64,000 nucleotides of DNA from Sunxiuqinia sp963974515 (GCF_963974515.1 NZ_CAXBDD010000012.1:1-64000); one strand, 5' to 3'; counted from the first letter of the stretch, positions 8,559 through 17,842 are shown. Notes: a model not told the origin generated them from the sequence alone. Program-made: numbers and translations.

Positions 8559-9302
8559 ATGAATATGGAATTAGTGTCGCGTTTTCGAGCGATCGACCTT
8601 GATAGCTTAGACCGAGTCAAACTGATGGAACGCATGGACCAAAAATTTCTTGTCCCTCTAAAGCAACTTGCCGAGATCTTTTTGGCTATCGAACGGCAGT
8701 ATTACGTTCTGGAAATCAACAAGGAACGAATTCTCCGCTACCAAACTCATTATTTCGACACAAAAGACGATAGCCTTTATACAAGTCACCACAACGGAAA
8801 ACTCAACCGCTACAAAGTTCGCAAAAGAACCTACCTGGACACTCATACCAGTTTTTTTGAAATCAAATTCAAAAACAACAAACGAAAAACGTTTAAGCAT
8901 CGGATCAAAAGTGACGAAGGTCAAACAATTTTGAATGTGCGAGAAAAAGAATTCGTGCTTCAGAATTCACCCATTGATCCAGACGATTTGCACTCAAAGT
9001 CCATGAACCAGTTTAGACGCATTACACTAACAGACAAAAAGTTAACCGAACGTTGCACCATTGACATCGGCCTTCAGTTCAAGAGCAAACACCAAACAAC
9101 TCTGCTGGATAGCCTTGCAATTATTGAAATCAAACAGGATCGCCATGGTCAATCGTCCGCCTTGAATCACTATTTAAGTGAAAGCAAAATTAGCCCGATT
9201 GGTTTCAGCAAGTACTGCATTGGGCGAGCCTTGGGCGAAGAGGATTTGAAAAGCAATGCCTTTAAGGCTAAAATAAGACTACTTAACAAACTAACAGACT
9301 AA
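8559..9302 (+). CDS. VTC-domain polyphosphate polymerase-like protein
   Basis: 247 aa; M1 at 8559 or M3 at 8565 could be the start. The whole protein matches the VTC (vacuolar transporter chaperone) tunnel-fold domain: RFRAIDLDSLDRVKLMERMDQKF at the N-terminus contains the DRxKLMxRxDxKF-type opening motif, then YFDTKDDSLY, a strand with alternating basic residues (NRYKVRKRTY), FEIKFKNNKRK, and a late IEIKQDRHG with the metal-binding Glu. In the yeast enzyme the basic tunnel residues bind triphosphate and ATP while polyphosphate is built. The bacterial member is cytosolic. It is followed after 2 bp by the DUF4956 gene, so both are surely one operon. Confidence 0.88.
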   Translation: MNMELVSRFRAIDLDSLDRVKLMERMDQKFLVPLKQLAEIFLAIERQYYVLEINKERILRYQTHYFDTKDDSLYTSHHNGKLNRYKVRKRTYLDTHTSFFEIKFKNNKRKTFKHRIKSDEGQTILNVREKEFVLQNSPIDPDDLHSKSMNQFRRITLTDKKLTERCTIDIGLQFKSKHQTTLLDSLAIIEIKQDRHGQSSALNHYLSESKISPIGFSKYCIGRALGEEDLKSNAFKAKIRLLNKLTD

Positions 9303-9304
9303 CT

Positions 9305-9985
9305 ATGTTATCATCCGTACTATTAGCATCGCCAATCGTTGACTGGCTTGAGTCGATCCGCTTCCTCGACATCAAACTCATCAATGTTGAAGACTTTATT
9401 GAGCTATTGGTTCGATTTTTATTCAACGGACTTGTGCTCACACTCATCATTCGTTACCTCTACGCCCGAAACAGCAAACGAAAAGACTTCTTTTTTAGCT
9501 ATTTTGCGGTAGGAATAACGGTATTCCTGCTCTGTTTCCTGCTCGAAAGTGTGAAACTTGAGCTGGGCTTTGCCCTTGGACTCTTTGCCATTTTCGGCAT
9601 CATCCGCTACCGAACCGACCCAATTCCAATCAAGGAAATGACTTATCTGTTTGTGGTGATTGGCATTTCAGTCATAAATGCGCTAGCCAATAAAAAAGTA
9701 AGTTATTCGGAACTGGTGATAACCAATGCCATCCTCGTTGGCGGACTTTATTTGCTTGAGCGAATTTTAATGCTGCGTCAGGAGTATGAATTGGAGATCA
9801 GGTACGAACGAATTGAAAATATCCACCGCATGAAAGAGGAAGATTTGATTGCCGACCTGCGCCAGCGAACCGGGATTGAAATTAAGCGCTACGAAATCAG
9901 GCGAATTGATTTTCTGCGCGATGTGGCAAACATCACCATCTTTTTTGATCCGATTGAAAATTCCCGTTATCAAATAAAGAAATAA
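9305..9985 (+). CDS. DUF4956 membrane protein
   Basis: 226 aa. Four hydrophobic helices (about 38-58, 68-85, 88-102 with LGFALGLFAIFGIIRYRTD, and 110-150) are followed by a charged cytoplasmic C-terminal domain of about 75 residues. The GLFAIFGIIRYRT element is the hallmark of DUF4956, a family repeatedly found next to VTC-domain genes. The probable role is to hold or channel the polyphosphate made by the upstream enzyme at the inner membrane, by analogy with the eukaryotic VTC complex, where catalytic and membrane parts are on linked chains. That role is inference from neighbourhood. The next gene starts 2 bp after the stop. Confidence 0.85.
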   Translation: MLSSVLLASPIVDWLESIRFLDIKLINVEDFIELLVRFLFNGLVLTLIIRYLYARNSKRKDFFFSYFAVGITVFLLCFLLESVKLELGFALGLFAIFGIIRYRTDPIPIKEMTYLFVVIGISVINALANKKVSYSELVITNAILVGGLYLLERILMLRQEYELEIRYERIENIHRMKEEDLIADLRQRTGIEIKRYEIRRIDFLRDVANITIFFDPIENSRYQIKK

Positions 9986-9987
9986 AC

Positions 9988-10665
9988 ATGCTGCGAAAAA
10001 ACTTGTTTAGACTGATTTTTGCGATCGCATGTACTGGAATCATCATCGCCGGACCATTCCGCGCCCTGGCACAAGAGGAAGCGGAAACAGAGTGGAATAT
10101 CTGGACCTCATTTGAAATTAAAAAAGATATCACTGATCGACTAAGCGCCTTTGTGGCGCCACAAGTCCGGTTTGCTGAACAATTTGAGGTGGACGAATAT
10201 TTCATACAGGCAGGAGTGGAGTATGAGCTATTCAATTTTCTTGATATCGCAGGAAATTACCGTTATCTGATAAACGAGCGCACCAACAAATCCACCGAAT
10301 ATTTTCACAGAATAGCTTTCGACCTTGTCGGAAAGCACGATGTCAAACGGCTTGGCCTGCAATTGCGCACCCGCTACTCCAATTACGACGAATTAGATGA
10401 CAACGAAGGTTTTAACGATGCTACAATGCGCTATCGCCTGAAATCAGATTATGACATTCAAAATTCAAGATTCAAACCTTCAATTGGGGTTGAATTCTTC
10501 CACCAGCTTCAGGACAGGGAAATCAATAAGATCAGGTACATAGCCGAAGTGGCTTATAAAATAGACAAGGTGCATGATATCTCTGTTAGTTACCTGTTGC
10601 ACGCTTATCCGAACCAGGATCGTCGAACAAACATCCTGACACTGGAATACCAAATTGATTTTTAG
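9988..10665 (+). CDS. DUF2490 outer-membrane beta-barrel-like protein
   Basis: 225 aa with a signal peptide (residues 1-28, ending RALAQ). The mature part is a run of amphipathic strands with aromatic ends (WNIWTSFEIKKDI, IAGNYRYLI, LGLQLRTRYSNYD, SVSYLLHAY) and a terminal LTLEYQIDF that ends in Phe, as outer-membrane barrels do. This fits DUF2490, about 12 strands. As third gene of the VTC operon (2-bp spacing) it puts an outer-membrane component next to a polyphosphate polymerase. Nothing shows what it carries. Confidence 0.8.
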   Translation: MLRKNLFRLIFAIACTGIIIAGPFRALAQEEAETEWNIWTSFEIKKDITDRLSAFVAPQVRFAEQFEVDEYFIQAGVEYELFNFLDIAGNYRYLINERTNKSTEYFHRIAFDLVGKHDVKRLGLQLRTRYSNYDELDDNEGFNDATMRYRLKSDYDIQNSRFKPSIGVEFFHQLQDREINKIRYIAEVAYKIDKVHDISVSYLLHAYPNQDRRTNILTLEYQIDF

Positions 10666-10688
10666 TGCTTGTTACGATCAGGTGGTCT

Positions 10689-10734
10689 ATAAAAAGCGAA
10701 AGGTTTTGCCGAACCAAACCCTTTCGCTTTTTAT
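10689..10734. terminator. Bidirectional terminator between DUF2490 and gntP
   Basis: A perfect 15-bp stem ATAAAAAGCGAAAGG (10689-10703) / CCTTTCGCTTTTTAT (10720-10734) has A-rich left and T-rich right flanks. It lies between two convergent genes and can end transcription from both sides. Confidence 0.9.
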
Positions 10735-10749
10735 GGCATCCGGGCACCA

Positions 10750-12105
10750 TTAAACCACGTAACTGAGTAACAAAACAAAGGTAAAACCAACGACAGAAAT
10801 AATGGTTTCCATGACGGTCCACGATCGCAGTGTTTCCTTTTCATTCATACCCAGGTATTTTCCAACCAGCCAGAAGCCACTGTCATTCACATGAGACAAA
10901 ATGGTTGATCCGGCAGCGATAGCCAGCACAATCAGTGCTTTATCAATTTGAGTCAGGTCGAAGATCGTAAGCAGCGGAGCCATAATGCCAGCCGCTGTAA
11001 TCATTGAAACAGTCGCCGAACCTTGAATTACACGCACAACAACAGCGATCAGGTAGGCCAGCACAATGGGCGGCATGGCTGACTCAGCGAGTCGTTCAGC
11101 CAACATCCCGCCAACGCCACTATCAATCAAGATCTGCTTAAACACGCCACCCGCACCAGTGACCAAAATAATCAGTCCGGCAGGTCCGAGCGCCTTATTC
11201 GACAGTTTCATGATTTGCTCTTTGTTGAAACCCCTCCGGATTCCCAGCACGTACATGGCCAGCAAGGTGGAAATAATCAGCGCAGTGAAGGGATGCCCCA
11301 ACAAACCAATGGTTTGATAAATGACTTCGTTTTGTAGAATCCCTTTATCATACAGAACTTCCGCAACTGAATTGAAAACAATCAGCAGTAAAGGCAACGC
11401 AATAATTAAAATGATTGTCCGGAACGATGGGAGTCCCTCCTGCTCAGGCCCGGGCTCTTTTTCTGCAAAATAATCGGGCGCTGCGATATGAATTTTCTTA
11501 CTGATGTATTTACCGAAGATTGGCCCGGCGATAATCGCTGTCGGAAGCCCAACAATAAAGCCCATGATGATAATCCATCCCAACTGAACATCCAGGATCT
11601 CGGCTACAGCCACCGGTCCGGGAGTTGGTGGTATAAAGGCATGCGTCACAGCCAGTCCTGCCAGCAAAGGAATGGCATAGTAGAGGATGGAGCGCTTGGA
11701 ATGTTTGGTCAGCTCGTAAATAATGGGAATCAGAATAATGAAACCAACATCCAGAAAAACCGGGATGGCAACAATAAAACCCGTTAACACCAAAGCCCAG
11801 GAAGCCCGCTTCTCTCCAAAATGTTTCAACAAATATTTAGCGATCGACTCTGCTCCACCCGATGCTTCGAGCATCTGTCCGAAAATTGCGCCCAGTCCAA
11901 CCACCGTAGCTACAAAGCCCAGGGTATTCCCCATGCCATCCTGCATGCTTTTGATGATTCCGGAAAAATCCATTCCAGTAACAATCCCAACGACAATACT
12001 CACAATCAACAAAGAAATAAAAGCGTGGATTTTCAGCTTCAACACCAAAAACAATAAGAGGAGAATGGCAAAGGCTATTCCAACAAGGAGTAAGATTTCA
12101 TTCAT
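10750..12105 (-). CDS. GntP-family gluconate-type permease
   Basis: 451 aa with about 12 membrane helices across the full length. Family landmarks are visible: the N-terminal LLLVGIAFAILLLLFL helix, GVFKQILIDSGVGG in the second half, the VIQGSATVSM segment, and SHVNDSGFWLVGKY near the C-terminus, which is the GntP/Idn signature. These permeases import gluconate or related sugar acids with protons. It is last in a minus-strand cluster, 45 bp after a Gfo/Idh oxidoreductase and near a medium-chain alcohol dehydrogenase, which supports a sugar-acid or polyol substrate. The specific substrate is not visible. Confidence 0.92.
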   Translation of the reverse strand: MNEILLLVGIAFAILLLLFLVLKLKIHAFISLLIVSIVVGIVTGMDFSGIIKSMQDGMGNTLGFVATVVGLGAIFGQMLEASGGAESIAKYLLKHFGEKRASWALVLTGFIVAIPVFLDVGFIILIPIIYELTKHSKRSILYYAIPLLAGLAVTHAFIPPTPGPVAVAEILDVQLGWIIIMGFIVGLPTAIIAGPIFGKYISKKIHIAAPDYFAEKEPGPEQEGLPSFRTIILIIALPLLLIVFNSVAEVLYDKGILQNEVIYQTIGLLGHPFTALIISTLLAMYVLGIRRGFNKEQIMKLSNKALGPAGLIILVTGAGGVFKQILIDSGVGGMLAERLAESAMPPIVLAYLIAVVVRVIQGSATVSMITAAGIMAPLLTIFDLTQIDKALIVLAIAAGSTILSHVNDSGFWLVGKYLGMNEKETLRSWTVMETIISVVGFTFVLLLSYVV

Positions 12106-12150
12106 GTTTTTTCGGTTTGTTTTGTTCGTAAGTTGTTTTTATAGCCGACT

Positions 12151-13272
12151 TTAACGGATTAAGCGACCATCCATATCACCTCCCGTTTCAGGTTTCAGCG
12201 GAAACCGGACCGGTGCGTTGTCCCGGTTGGAGCGATAAATCGCTGTAAAAAGCTCCACTGTTTTGCGCCCTTCTTCACCCGTAACCAGCGGCTGACGACC
12301 TTCGCACAAAGCTTTTAGGAAATCGTCAATCTGCAAGCCAATATAATAAACTGCGGCATCAATGGTATTAAAAAATTCGCTGTCTTCTTTCCGCCATTGT
12401 TTAAGGAAGGCCTCCTCGCCCGGCACCGTCCAGATATCGTTGACCGGCGGCTCCAGTACCGACGACTGTCCGGCAATAAACATGGCGCCGCCTTCGGTTT
12501 GCGCCCCCACCGAAGCACCGCTTCGTCCGTGAATATGAATTTTGCCATAAATGCCCGGCTGCTGCGAATTGCTTAAAATGATATTTCCAACCCCACCGCG
12601 TTTAAACTGAACCACGGCCACGGCCGTATCTTCCACCTCAATATAGGGATGGTTCATGTTGCGGGTAACGGCATAAACCTGCTCAACATCACCCATCAGC
12701 CACTGAAAAAGATCCAGTTGATGCGGCGCCTGGTTGACCAAAACCCCTCCACCTTCCGTTTCCCACCGGCCTCGCCAGGGGTCGCTGCTATAGTAAGCTT
12801 CGTCGCGCCATCCTAATAGGATGATATGACCCAAGAATGGTTGTCCTATTTTGCCATCATCTATGGCCTTCCGCATCCGCTGAACCGGTTTGTAAAACCG
12901 GCGCTGACTGATTACCCCAAGTATGACCTTATTCTCCTTTGCGGCTTCCAACATGGCATCGCAATCTTGCAGGGTACTGGCCATCGGCTTCTCAATCAGA
13001 CAATGAACCCCTAGCCGGGCGGCCTTCACCACCGACTCGTGATGATAGGGATGCGGCGTGCAAACCAACAAGGCCCCTACTTTTTCCTGCATAATCATCT
13101 GCTCCAAATCATCGTAGGCTTTCACGCCGTATTGGCTGGCAAACGCTTCTGCTTTGAAACGTGTTCGGCCGCATACCGCAACAAATTCCGAGTTCGGAGA
13201 CTCAACCAGCCCATGGGCATGCAAATGGGCCACTTTGCCTGGTCCAACTATAGCTGTTCGTATTTTTTTCAT
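12151..13272 (-). CDS. Gfo/Idh/MocA-family oxidoreductase
   Basis: 373 aa. The N-terminal Rossmann domain has GPGKVAHLHAHGL (dinucleotide binding) at residues 10-22 and the family EKPMAST (Lys of the catalytic EKP motif) near residue 93. The C-terminal alpha/beta domain has WRGRWETEGGG and NQAPHQLDL, where the His is the usual catalytic base. These enzymes oxidise or reduce a sugar hydroxyl with NAD(P). The start overlaps the stop of the dehydrogenase gene by 4 bp, so the two are translationally coupled and probably act on the same pathway. No signal peptide, hence cytoplasmic. Confidence 0.9.
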   Translation of the reverse strand: MKKIRTAIVGPGKVAHLHAHGLVESPNSEFVAVCGRTRFKAEAFASQYGVKAYDDLEQMIMQEKVGALLVCTPHPYHHESVVKAARLGVHCLIEKPMASTLQDCDAMLEAAKENKVILGVISQRRFYKPVQRMRKAIDDGKIGQPFLGHIILLGWRDEAYYSSDPWRGRWETEGGGVLVNQAPHQLDLFQWLMGDVEQVYAVTRNMNHPYIEVEDTAVAVVQFKRGGVGNIILSNSQQPGIYGKIHIHGRSGASVGAQTEGGAMFIAGQSSVLEPPVNDIWTVPGEEAFLKQWRKEDSEFFNTIDAAVYYIGLQIDDFLKALCEGRQPLVTGEEGRKTVELFTAIYRSNRDNAPVRFPLKPETGGDMDGRLIR

Positions 13273-14312
13273 TTTTGTGACGGTTTCAGAATGATTTTAA
13301 CCAAACCCTTTTCCTTGCTGTAGAGCCGGTTAAACCAGTCAGCGCCTTCGGACAAGGCAGCTTCAGCGCTCACCAAAGTATCGACATCAATCTTTCCGGC
13401 AGCGATCAAATCAAGCACAGCTGGGTATTCGCCACAAATGGCGCAACTTCCCTGGACCTTGATTTGACGGGTAACCACCGACTGAAGCGGGAATTCAATT
13501 TGCGGCGACAGATTGCCCAACAGGGTCACGGTTCCCCCTTTACGAACATTGGCAATGGCCAGCTGAACGGTTTCGGATATTCCAACCGCTTCGTAGGCCT
13601 GATCCGCACCGCGGCCATTGGTCAGTTCCAGAATTTCCTGATTCAGGCCGGGCACTTGGCTGATGAAACAGTGCGTCGCTCCCAGCTTGGCAGCCAGCAC
13701 CAATTTATCTTCATCCAAATCGACGGCAATGATTTGGCCACATCCGGCCACTTTCAGAAGTTGAATAACGAATAACCCAATCATTCCGGCACCAACCACC
13801 ACCACCGAGTCATTTACTTGAGGTTTACCAAGCGACAGCGCATGCAAAGCTACAGCCACGGGCTCAACCATCGCGGCTTGCGTAAAGCTTACTTTTTCAG
13901 GCAATCGGTACAAAATGTGCTGCGGCACAGCAACATACTCAGCAAACGCGCCATGGCGCCGGTAATCATCGCATGAAACACCAAGCACCACCCGCTTATC
14001 GCTTAAGTTGTACCATCCATGGCGGGTGTACCAGTCGTCGAGTCGGTAAATGGTCGAATCAAAGGTCACACGATCGCCAAGATTCCAATTACGGACAGCG
14101 CTTCCAATGGCTGTAATTTCACCCGATGCTTCGTGCCCCATAATCAGTGGTGGCTGGCGTCGGCCCGTGCTTCCGTCCATGCCATGCACATCACTGCCAC
14201 AAATGCCTACAGCCTCAACCTTCACTAAAACCTCATCGGGCTCAATTTCAGGCTTCTCAACTTCTTTAAATTCAAACCGATTGTATCTTTCCAGGACAAG
14301 TGCTTTCATCAT
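13269..14312 (-). CDS. Medium-chain zinc-type alcohol/polyol dehydrogenase
   Basis: 347 aa; M1 and M2 are both possible starts. The catalytic zinc residues are present: Cys of VGICGSDVHG (about 39), His-Glu of IMGHE (about 61-62) and Glu of MVEPVAVA. The NAD-binding VVVGAGMIGL is near residue 170. The structural-zinc lobe is unusual: the four closely spaced cysteines of this family are absent and the segment reads DWYTRHGWYNLSDKR, so that lobe must fold without zinc. Resemblance is to sorbitol, threonine or galactitol-phosphate dehydrogenases, but the substrate is open. First gene of the dehydrogenase/Gfo/gntP cluster. Confidence 0.88.
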   Translation of the reverse strand: MMKALVLERYNRFEFKEVEKPEIEPDEVLVKVEAVGICGSDVHGMDGSTGRRQPPLIMGHEASGEITAIGSAVRNWNLGDRVTFDSTIYRLDDWYTRHGWYNLSDKRVVLGVSCDDYRRHGAFAEYVAVPQHILYRLPEKVSFTQAAMVEPVAVALHALSLGKPQVNDSVVVVGAGMIGLFVIQLLKVAGCGQIIAVDLDEDKLVLAAKLGATHCFISQVPGLNQEILELTNGRGADQAYEAVGISETVQLAIANVRKGGTVTLLGNLSPQIEFPLQSVVTRQIKVQGSCAICGEYPAVLDLIAAGKIDVDTLVSAEAALSEGADWFNRLYSKEKGLVKIILKPSQK

Positions 14313-14362
14313 TTTCGTTTGTTTAGGATTTTAAAGATAAGAAATGAATGCTAAACCTGCAT

Positions 14363-15106
14363 TTACAAATAAGCCACCTCTTTAAAATGATACGCGTGAA
14401 CCGGGCCATCGCGTTCTTCAATTTTTAGCTGCCCGATTTCATTCACCCCAACGATTTTCCCGGTATAATGGTGTTTTTCATCCTGAAACGGATGCCATTC
14501 TTCAAGGCGATACAACTTTTGCTGAAATTCGAGATCCAACTGTTCGAAGTTCTCAGCAACCAACTCCTGATAGTAGCGATCAATCTGTCGTAACAAATCC
14601 GTCAGCAGATCGTCCAATGCGTAATCATTACCGGTCAGCATTTTTAGGGAAACCGGATTAGGGGCATCAGAGAAAAACAGAGTTTGATTGATATTCAAGC
14701 CAATACCAAGAATCGACTGGCTAATCCGCCCATTCATTATGGCATTCTCAATCAGAATTCCGCAGATTTTCCGGTCGCCCACATAAATATCGTTGGGCCA
14801 CTTAATTTTCACACCTTCAACACACTGACTTAAAAAGCCCTCCAGCCCGAGACAAACCGCCTTCGACAGCATAAACTGCTTGCGGATATCGAGAAATACA
14901 GGCTGCAGGAAAATAGAAAAAGTGAGATTCTTTTCGGCCTCACTCTCCCATCGGTTAGCCAACTGCCCACGACCTGCTGTTTGATCGTATGCCAAAAAGA
15001 CAGTTCCAGCTTCTATTTCATTTTCACGCACTTGGCTGGTGGCATAGTTATTGGTACTTGCAGTACGTTCAATTTTGACGATAGTATGACCAATATTTTG
15101 ACACAT
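14363..15106 (-). CDS. birA: Biotin--[acetyl-CoA carboxylase] ligase
   Basis: 247 aa. It activates biotin with ATP and transfers it to a lysine of the carboxyl-carrier protein. Visible motifs are the biotin/AMP loop TAGRGQLANRW, KWPNDIYVGDRKICGIL (catalytic Lys region), and GIGLNIN. There is no N-terminal DNA-binding domain, so this is a class I, non-regulatory ligase. The C-terminal 45 residues form the small SH3-like domain. It is transcribed divergently from rsfS across a 317-bp spacer, an arrangement often seen in Bacteroidota. Confidence 0.93.
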   Translation of the reverse strand: MCQNIGHTIVKIERTASTNNYATSQVRENEIEAGTVFLAYDQTAGRGQLANRWESEAEKNLTFSIFLQPVFLDIRKQFMLSKAVCLGLEGFLSQCVEGVKIKWPNDIYVGDRKICGILIENAIMNGRISQSILGIGLNINQTLFFSDAPNPVSLKMLTGNDYALDDLLTDLLRQIDRYYQELVAENFEQLDLEFQQKLYRLEEWHPFQDEKHHYTGKIVGVNEIGQLKIEERDGPVHAYHFKEVAYL

Positions 15107-15423
15107 GATTTGATTATTATTTTAAACCTGACAATAAAACTACTTTTTTAATTTTCAAGTGTTTATATTTATCCTAACTAATTCAGCACATATTAGCCGA
15201 TAAAAAACAATAATGATCGTACCGTGTTATTGTATGCATGCTTTTTTCAGCTTATTAGCGGGTGAAAACAAGATCAGATTTAAAGTATGAGCAAAAGCAA
15301 AAACTGCTTTAAAATTCAACGGTGGTTAAACCCGAAACAGCTAGAACAAACAATTGAACGATAAGAACAAAAAACCATCAAAATAAGCGAAAAAATTTAT
15401 CTTTGTAGTTCTAAAATAAATCT
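15107..15423. other. 317-bp divergent intergenic region
   Basis: AT-rich spacer between birA and rsfS. The only element I can support is the -7 box TATCTTTG at 15398-15405, 18 bp before the rsfS ATG, an exact TAnnTTTG. No ORF, tRNA or strong hairpin was seen. Confidence 0.45.
15398..15405 (+). promoter_or_regulatory. -7 element of the rsfS-ftsH operon
   Basis: TATCTTTG matches the Bacteroidota -7 consensus. The 5' untranslated region would be short, about 11 nt. No clear -33 element was found. Confidence 0.45.
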
Positions 15424-15801
15424 ATGCATAAAACACCAACAGAAAAAAATAGTGACCAGCTGATTGATGCCATTCTGGAGGGGATTCACAGGATAAAAGG
15501 AATGGACATTGTAAAAATAGACTTAACAAAAATTAATCATTCAGAATGTAATTATTTCATTATTTGCCACGGTAATTCGACCACCCAGGTTGATGCGATT
15601 GCTCACTCGGTTGAAAAGACAGTTGAAGAAATGGTTGGCGAAACAGCCTGGCATAAAGATGGATACGAAAACTCAATTTGGGTGCTTCTTGATTACGCTG
15701 ATATCATGGTACACGTCTTTCAACATGAATCCCGCAAATTTTACGATTTAGAAAATCTTTGGGCTGATGCAGCCATCGAAAAAATACAAACAGAAAATTA
15801 G
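15424..15801 (+). CDS. rsfS: Ribosome silencing factor
   Basis: 125 aa, one DUF143/RsfS domain. It binds ribosomal protein uL14 on the 50S subunit and blocks subunit joining when nutrients are scarce. Seen: DIVKIDLTKINHSECNYFII at the start of the fold, the HGNSTTQVDAIA segment, and WVLLDYADIMVHVF, all typical. It lies 5 bp upstream of ftsH, so the two are co-transcribed. Confidence 0.93.
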   Translation: MHKTPTEKNSDQLIDAILEGIHRIKGMDIVKIDLTKINHSECNYFIICHGNSTTQVDAIAHSVEKTVEEMVGETAWHKDGYENSIWVLLDYADIMVHVFQHESRKFYDLENLWADAAIEKIQTEN

Positions 15802-15806
15802 ACGAA

Positions 15807-17831
15807 ATGGCAGAAAATAATAACAAAAATAAACAAAAGCCAAACTTGGGAAATTTTGGGACAGGAGGGAAACCCCCAAAATTTAATCCTTACTGGATTT
15901 ATGGAATTGTGATTGTCCTATTCCTTGCAATCCAATATTTTAGCTTTGGCGGAGGCCCGGTTAAGACGACCTGGAATGAAGTAAAAAATGAAATGCTGGC
16001 CAAACGCGATATTGAACGAATCGTCGTTATCAATCGTGAAGAAGCGCAAATCTATCTGAAAGAAGACAGTTATGATGATTATGCCGACAAACTAAATACA
16101 GGTTTTGGAGCTCCCTCTAAATTTGGTCCGCACTTCGTATACACCATCGGTTCGGTCGAAACCTTCGAAGACAACCTCCAAGAGGCACAAGCTAATTTTA
16201 GTGAGTCGGATAAAGTCCCTGTTGAATACAGTACCGTACATAACTATTTCAGTGAAATCCTCAGCTGGGTGCTTCCGTTTCTGATTATCATTGCTATTTG
16301 GTGGTGGATTTTCCGCCGTATGAGCAAAGGTGCAGGCGGAGGCGGCGGAGGCGGAAATATTTTCAATGTTGGAAAATCGCAAGCCAAAGTATTCGACAAA
16401 GACTCGCGGGTAAGCACCTCTTTTAAAGATGTTGCAGGTCTGGCTGAAGCCAAACAGGAAGTTGAAGAAGTGGTGTCCTTCCTGAAAAGCCCCGCCAAGT
16501 ACACTAAACTGGGAGGTAAAATTCCGAAAGGCGCCCTGCTCGTAGGTCCTCCCGGAACCGGTAAAACCCTGTTGGCCAAAGCGGTTGCAGGTGAAGCCAA
16601 TGTTCCGTTCTTCTCCATGTCGGGTTCCGACTTTGTGGAGATGTTTGTTGGAGTTGGAGCATCACGTGTACGCGACCTGTTTAAGCAAGCCAAGGAGAAA
16701 GCCCCTTGTATTGTCTTCATAGACGAAATTGATGCCATTGGACGTGCCCGTGGCCGGAACCCCAACATGGGATCGAACGACGAACGTGAAAATACGCTGA
16801 ACCAGTTGTTAACAGAGATGGATGGTTTCGACACCAACTCCGGGGTCATCATACTGGCAGCAACCAACCGTGCCGATATGCTCGACCGTGCCTTGATGCG
16901 CGCCGGACGTTTCGACCGGCAGATTCATGTGGAACTGCCCGACCTGAATGAACGTCGTGAGATTTTTCAGGTTCATCTGCGCCCGATTAAACTTGCAAAT
17001 GACATTGATGGCAGTTTTCTGGCCAAACAAACACCTGGTTTCTCGGGTGCAGATATAGCCAACGTTTGTAACGAAGCTGCACTGATTGCTGCCCGTAAAG
17101 AAAAAGATGAAGTGGGCCGGCAGGATTTTCTGGATGCTGTGGACCGGATTATCGGTGGGCTGGAAAAGAAAAACAAGATTATTTCGAAAGATGAAAAACG
17201 GCGTATTGCTTATCACGAAGCTGGACATGCCACCATTAGCTGGCTACTTGAACATGCGCATCCTTTGGTGAAAGTGACCATTGTTCCGCGAGGAAAAGCG
17301 CTAGGTGCAGCCTGGTACCTTCCCGAAGAACGCTCGTTGACCACTAAAGAACAACTGCTGGATGAAATGTGCTCGGCTTTGGGTGGCCGCGCAGCAGAAG
17401 AAATCATCTTTAAAACCATTTCATCGGGAGCCCAAAACGACTTGGAGAAAATTACCAAGCAGGCCTATGCCATGATCAGTATCTTTGGGATGAGCCCAAA
17501 AGTTGGAAATGTCAGTTTTTACGATTCAACTGGCCAAAATGATTATGGATTCACCAAGCCCTACAGTGAAAAAACGGCAGAATTGATTGATTCAGAAGCC
17601 AAAGAATTGATCGACTCTCAATACAAGCGGGCACTTCAGGTATTGAAGGAAAACAGCGAAGGCCACAAAAAACTGGCCGAGCGACTGCTCGAAAAAGAAG
17701 TCATTTTCGGTGAAGACCTGGAAGAAATCTTCGGAAAGCGTCCGTGGATCCGGGAAGAACTGACTGCTGAAAAACAAACAGTGATCGATCCCAAACCTGC
17801 AGAAGAAGCGAACCCAGCTACTTCAGCCTAA
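15807..17831 (+). CDS. ftsH: ATP-dependent zinc metalloprotease FtsH
   Basis: 674 aa, membrane-anchored AAA+ protease that degrades misfolded membrane proteins and some regulators. Two transmembrane helices (about 29-46 and 150-171) flank a periplasmic domain. A glycine-rich linker follows, then the Walker A GPPGTGKT at 247-254, the Walker B VFIDEID about 58 residues later, and the SRH arginines (RAGRFDRQ). The zinc site is HEAGH at 470-474. The tail after about 640 is acidic and low-complexity. Being upstream of cdsA, psd and pssA ties protein and lipid quality control in one transcript. Complete and intact. Confidence 0.97.
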   Translation: MAENNNKNKQKPNLGNFGTGGKPPKFNPYWIYGIVIVLFLAIQYFSFGGGPVKTTWNEVKNEMLAKRDIERIVVINREEAQIYLKEDSYDDYADKLNTGFGAPSKFGPHFVYTIGSVETFEDNLQEAQANFSESDKVPVEYSTVHNYFSEILSWVLPFLIIIAIWWWIFRRMSKGAGGGGGGGNIFNVGKSQAKVFDKDSRVSTSFKDVAGLAEAKQEVEEVVSFLKSPAKYTKLGGKIPKGALLVGPPGTGKTLLAKAVAGEANVPFFSMSGSDFVEMFVGVGASRVRDLFKQAKEKAPCIVFIDEIDAIGRARGRNPNMGSNDERENTLNQLLTEMDGFDTNSGVIILAATNRADMLDRALMRAGRFDRQIHVELPDLNERREIFQVHLRPIKLANDIDGSFLAKQTPGFSGADIANVCNEAALIAARKEKDEVGRQDFLDAVDRIIGGLEKKNKIISKDEKRRIAYHEAGHATISWLLEHAHPLVKVTIVPRGKALGAAWYLPEERSLTTKEQLLDEMCSALGGRAAEEIIFKTISSGAQNDLEKITKQAYAMISIFGMSPKVGNVSFYDSTGQNDYGFTKPYSEKTAELIDSEAKELIDSQYKRALQVLKENSEGHKKLAERLLEKEVIFGEDLEEIFGKRPWIREELTAEKQTVIDPKPAEEANPATSA

Positions 17832-17842
17832 GACAGTTTTCT

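Noticed and set aside
11723..12154. Open frame opposite gntP
   Set aside because: gntP helices produce long open frames on the other strand; composition is unlike a protein.
15107..15423. Possible small RNA or tRNA in the birA-rsfS gap
   Set aside because: No cloverleaf, T-loop sequence or strong hairpin was found by reading.
16244..16867. Long open frame antisense to ftsH
   Set aside because: Codon bias of ftsH on the other strand explains it; no start context and no recognisable product.
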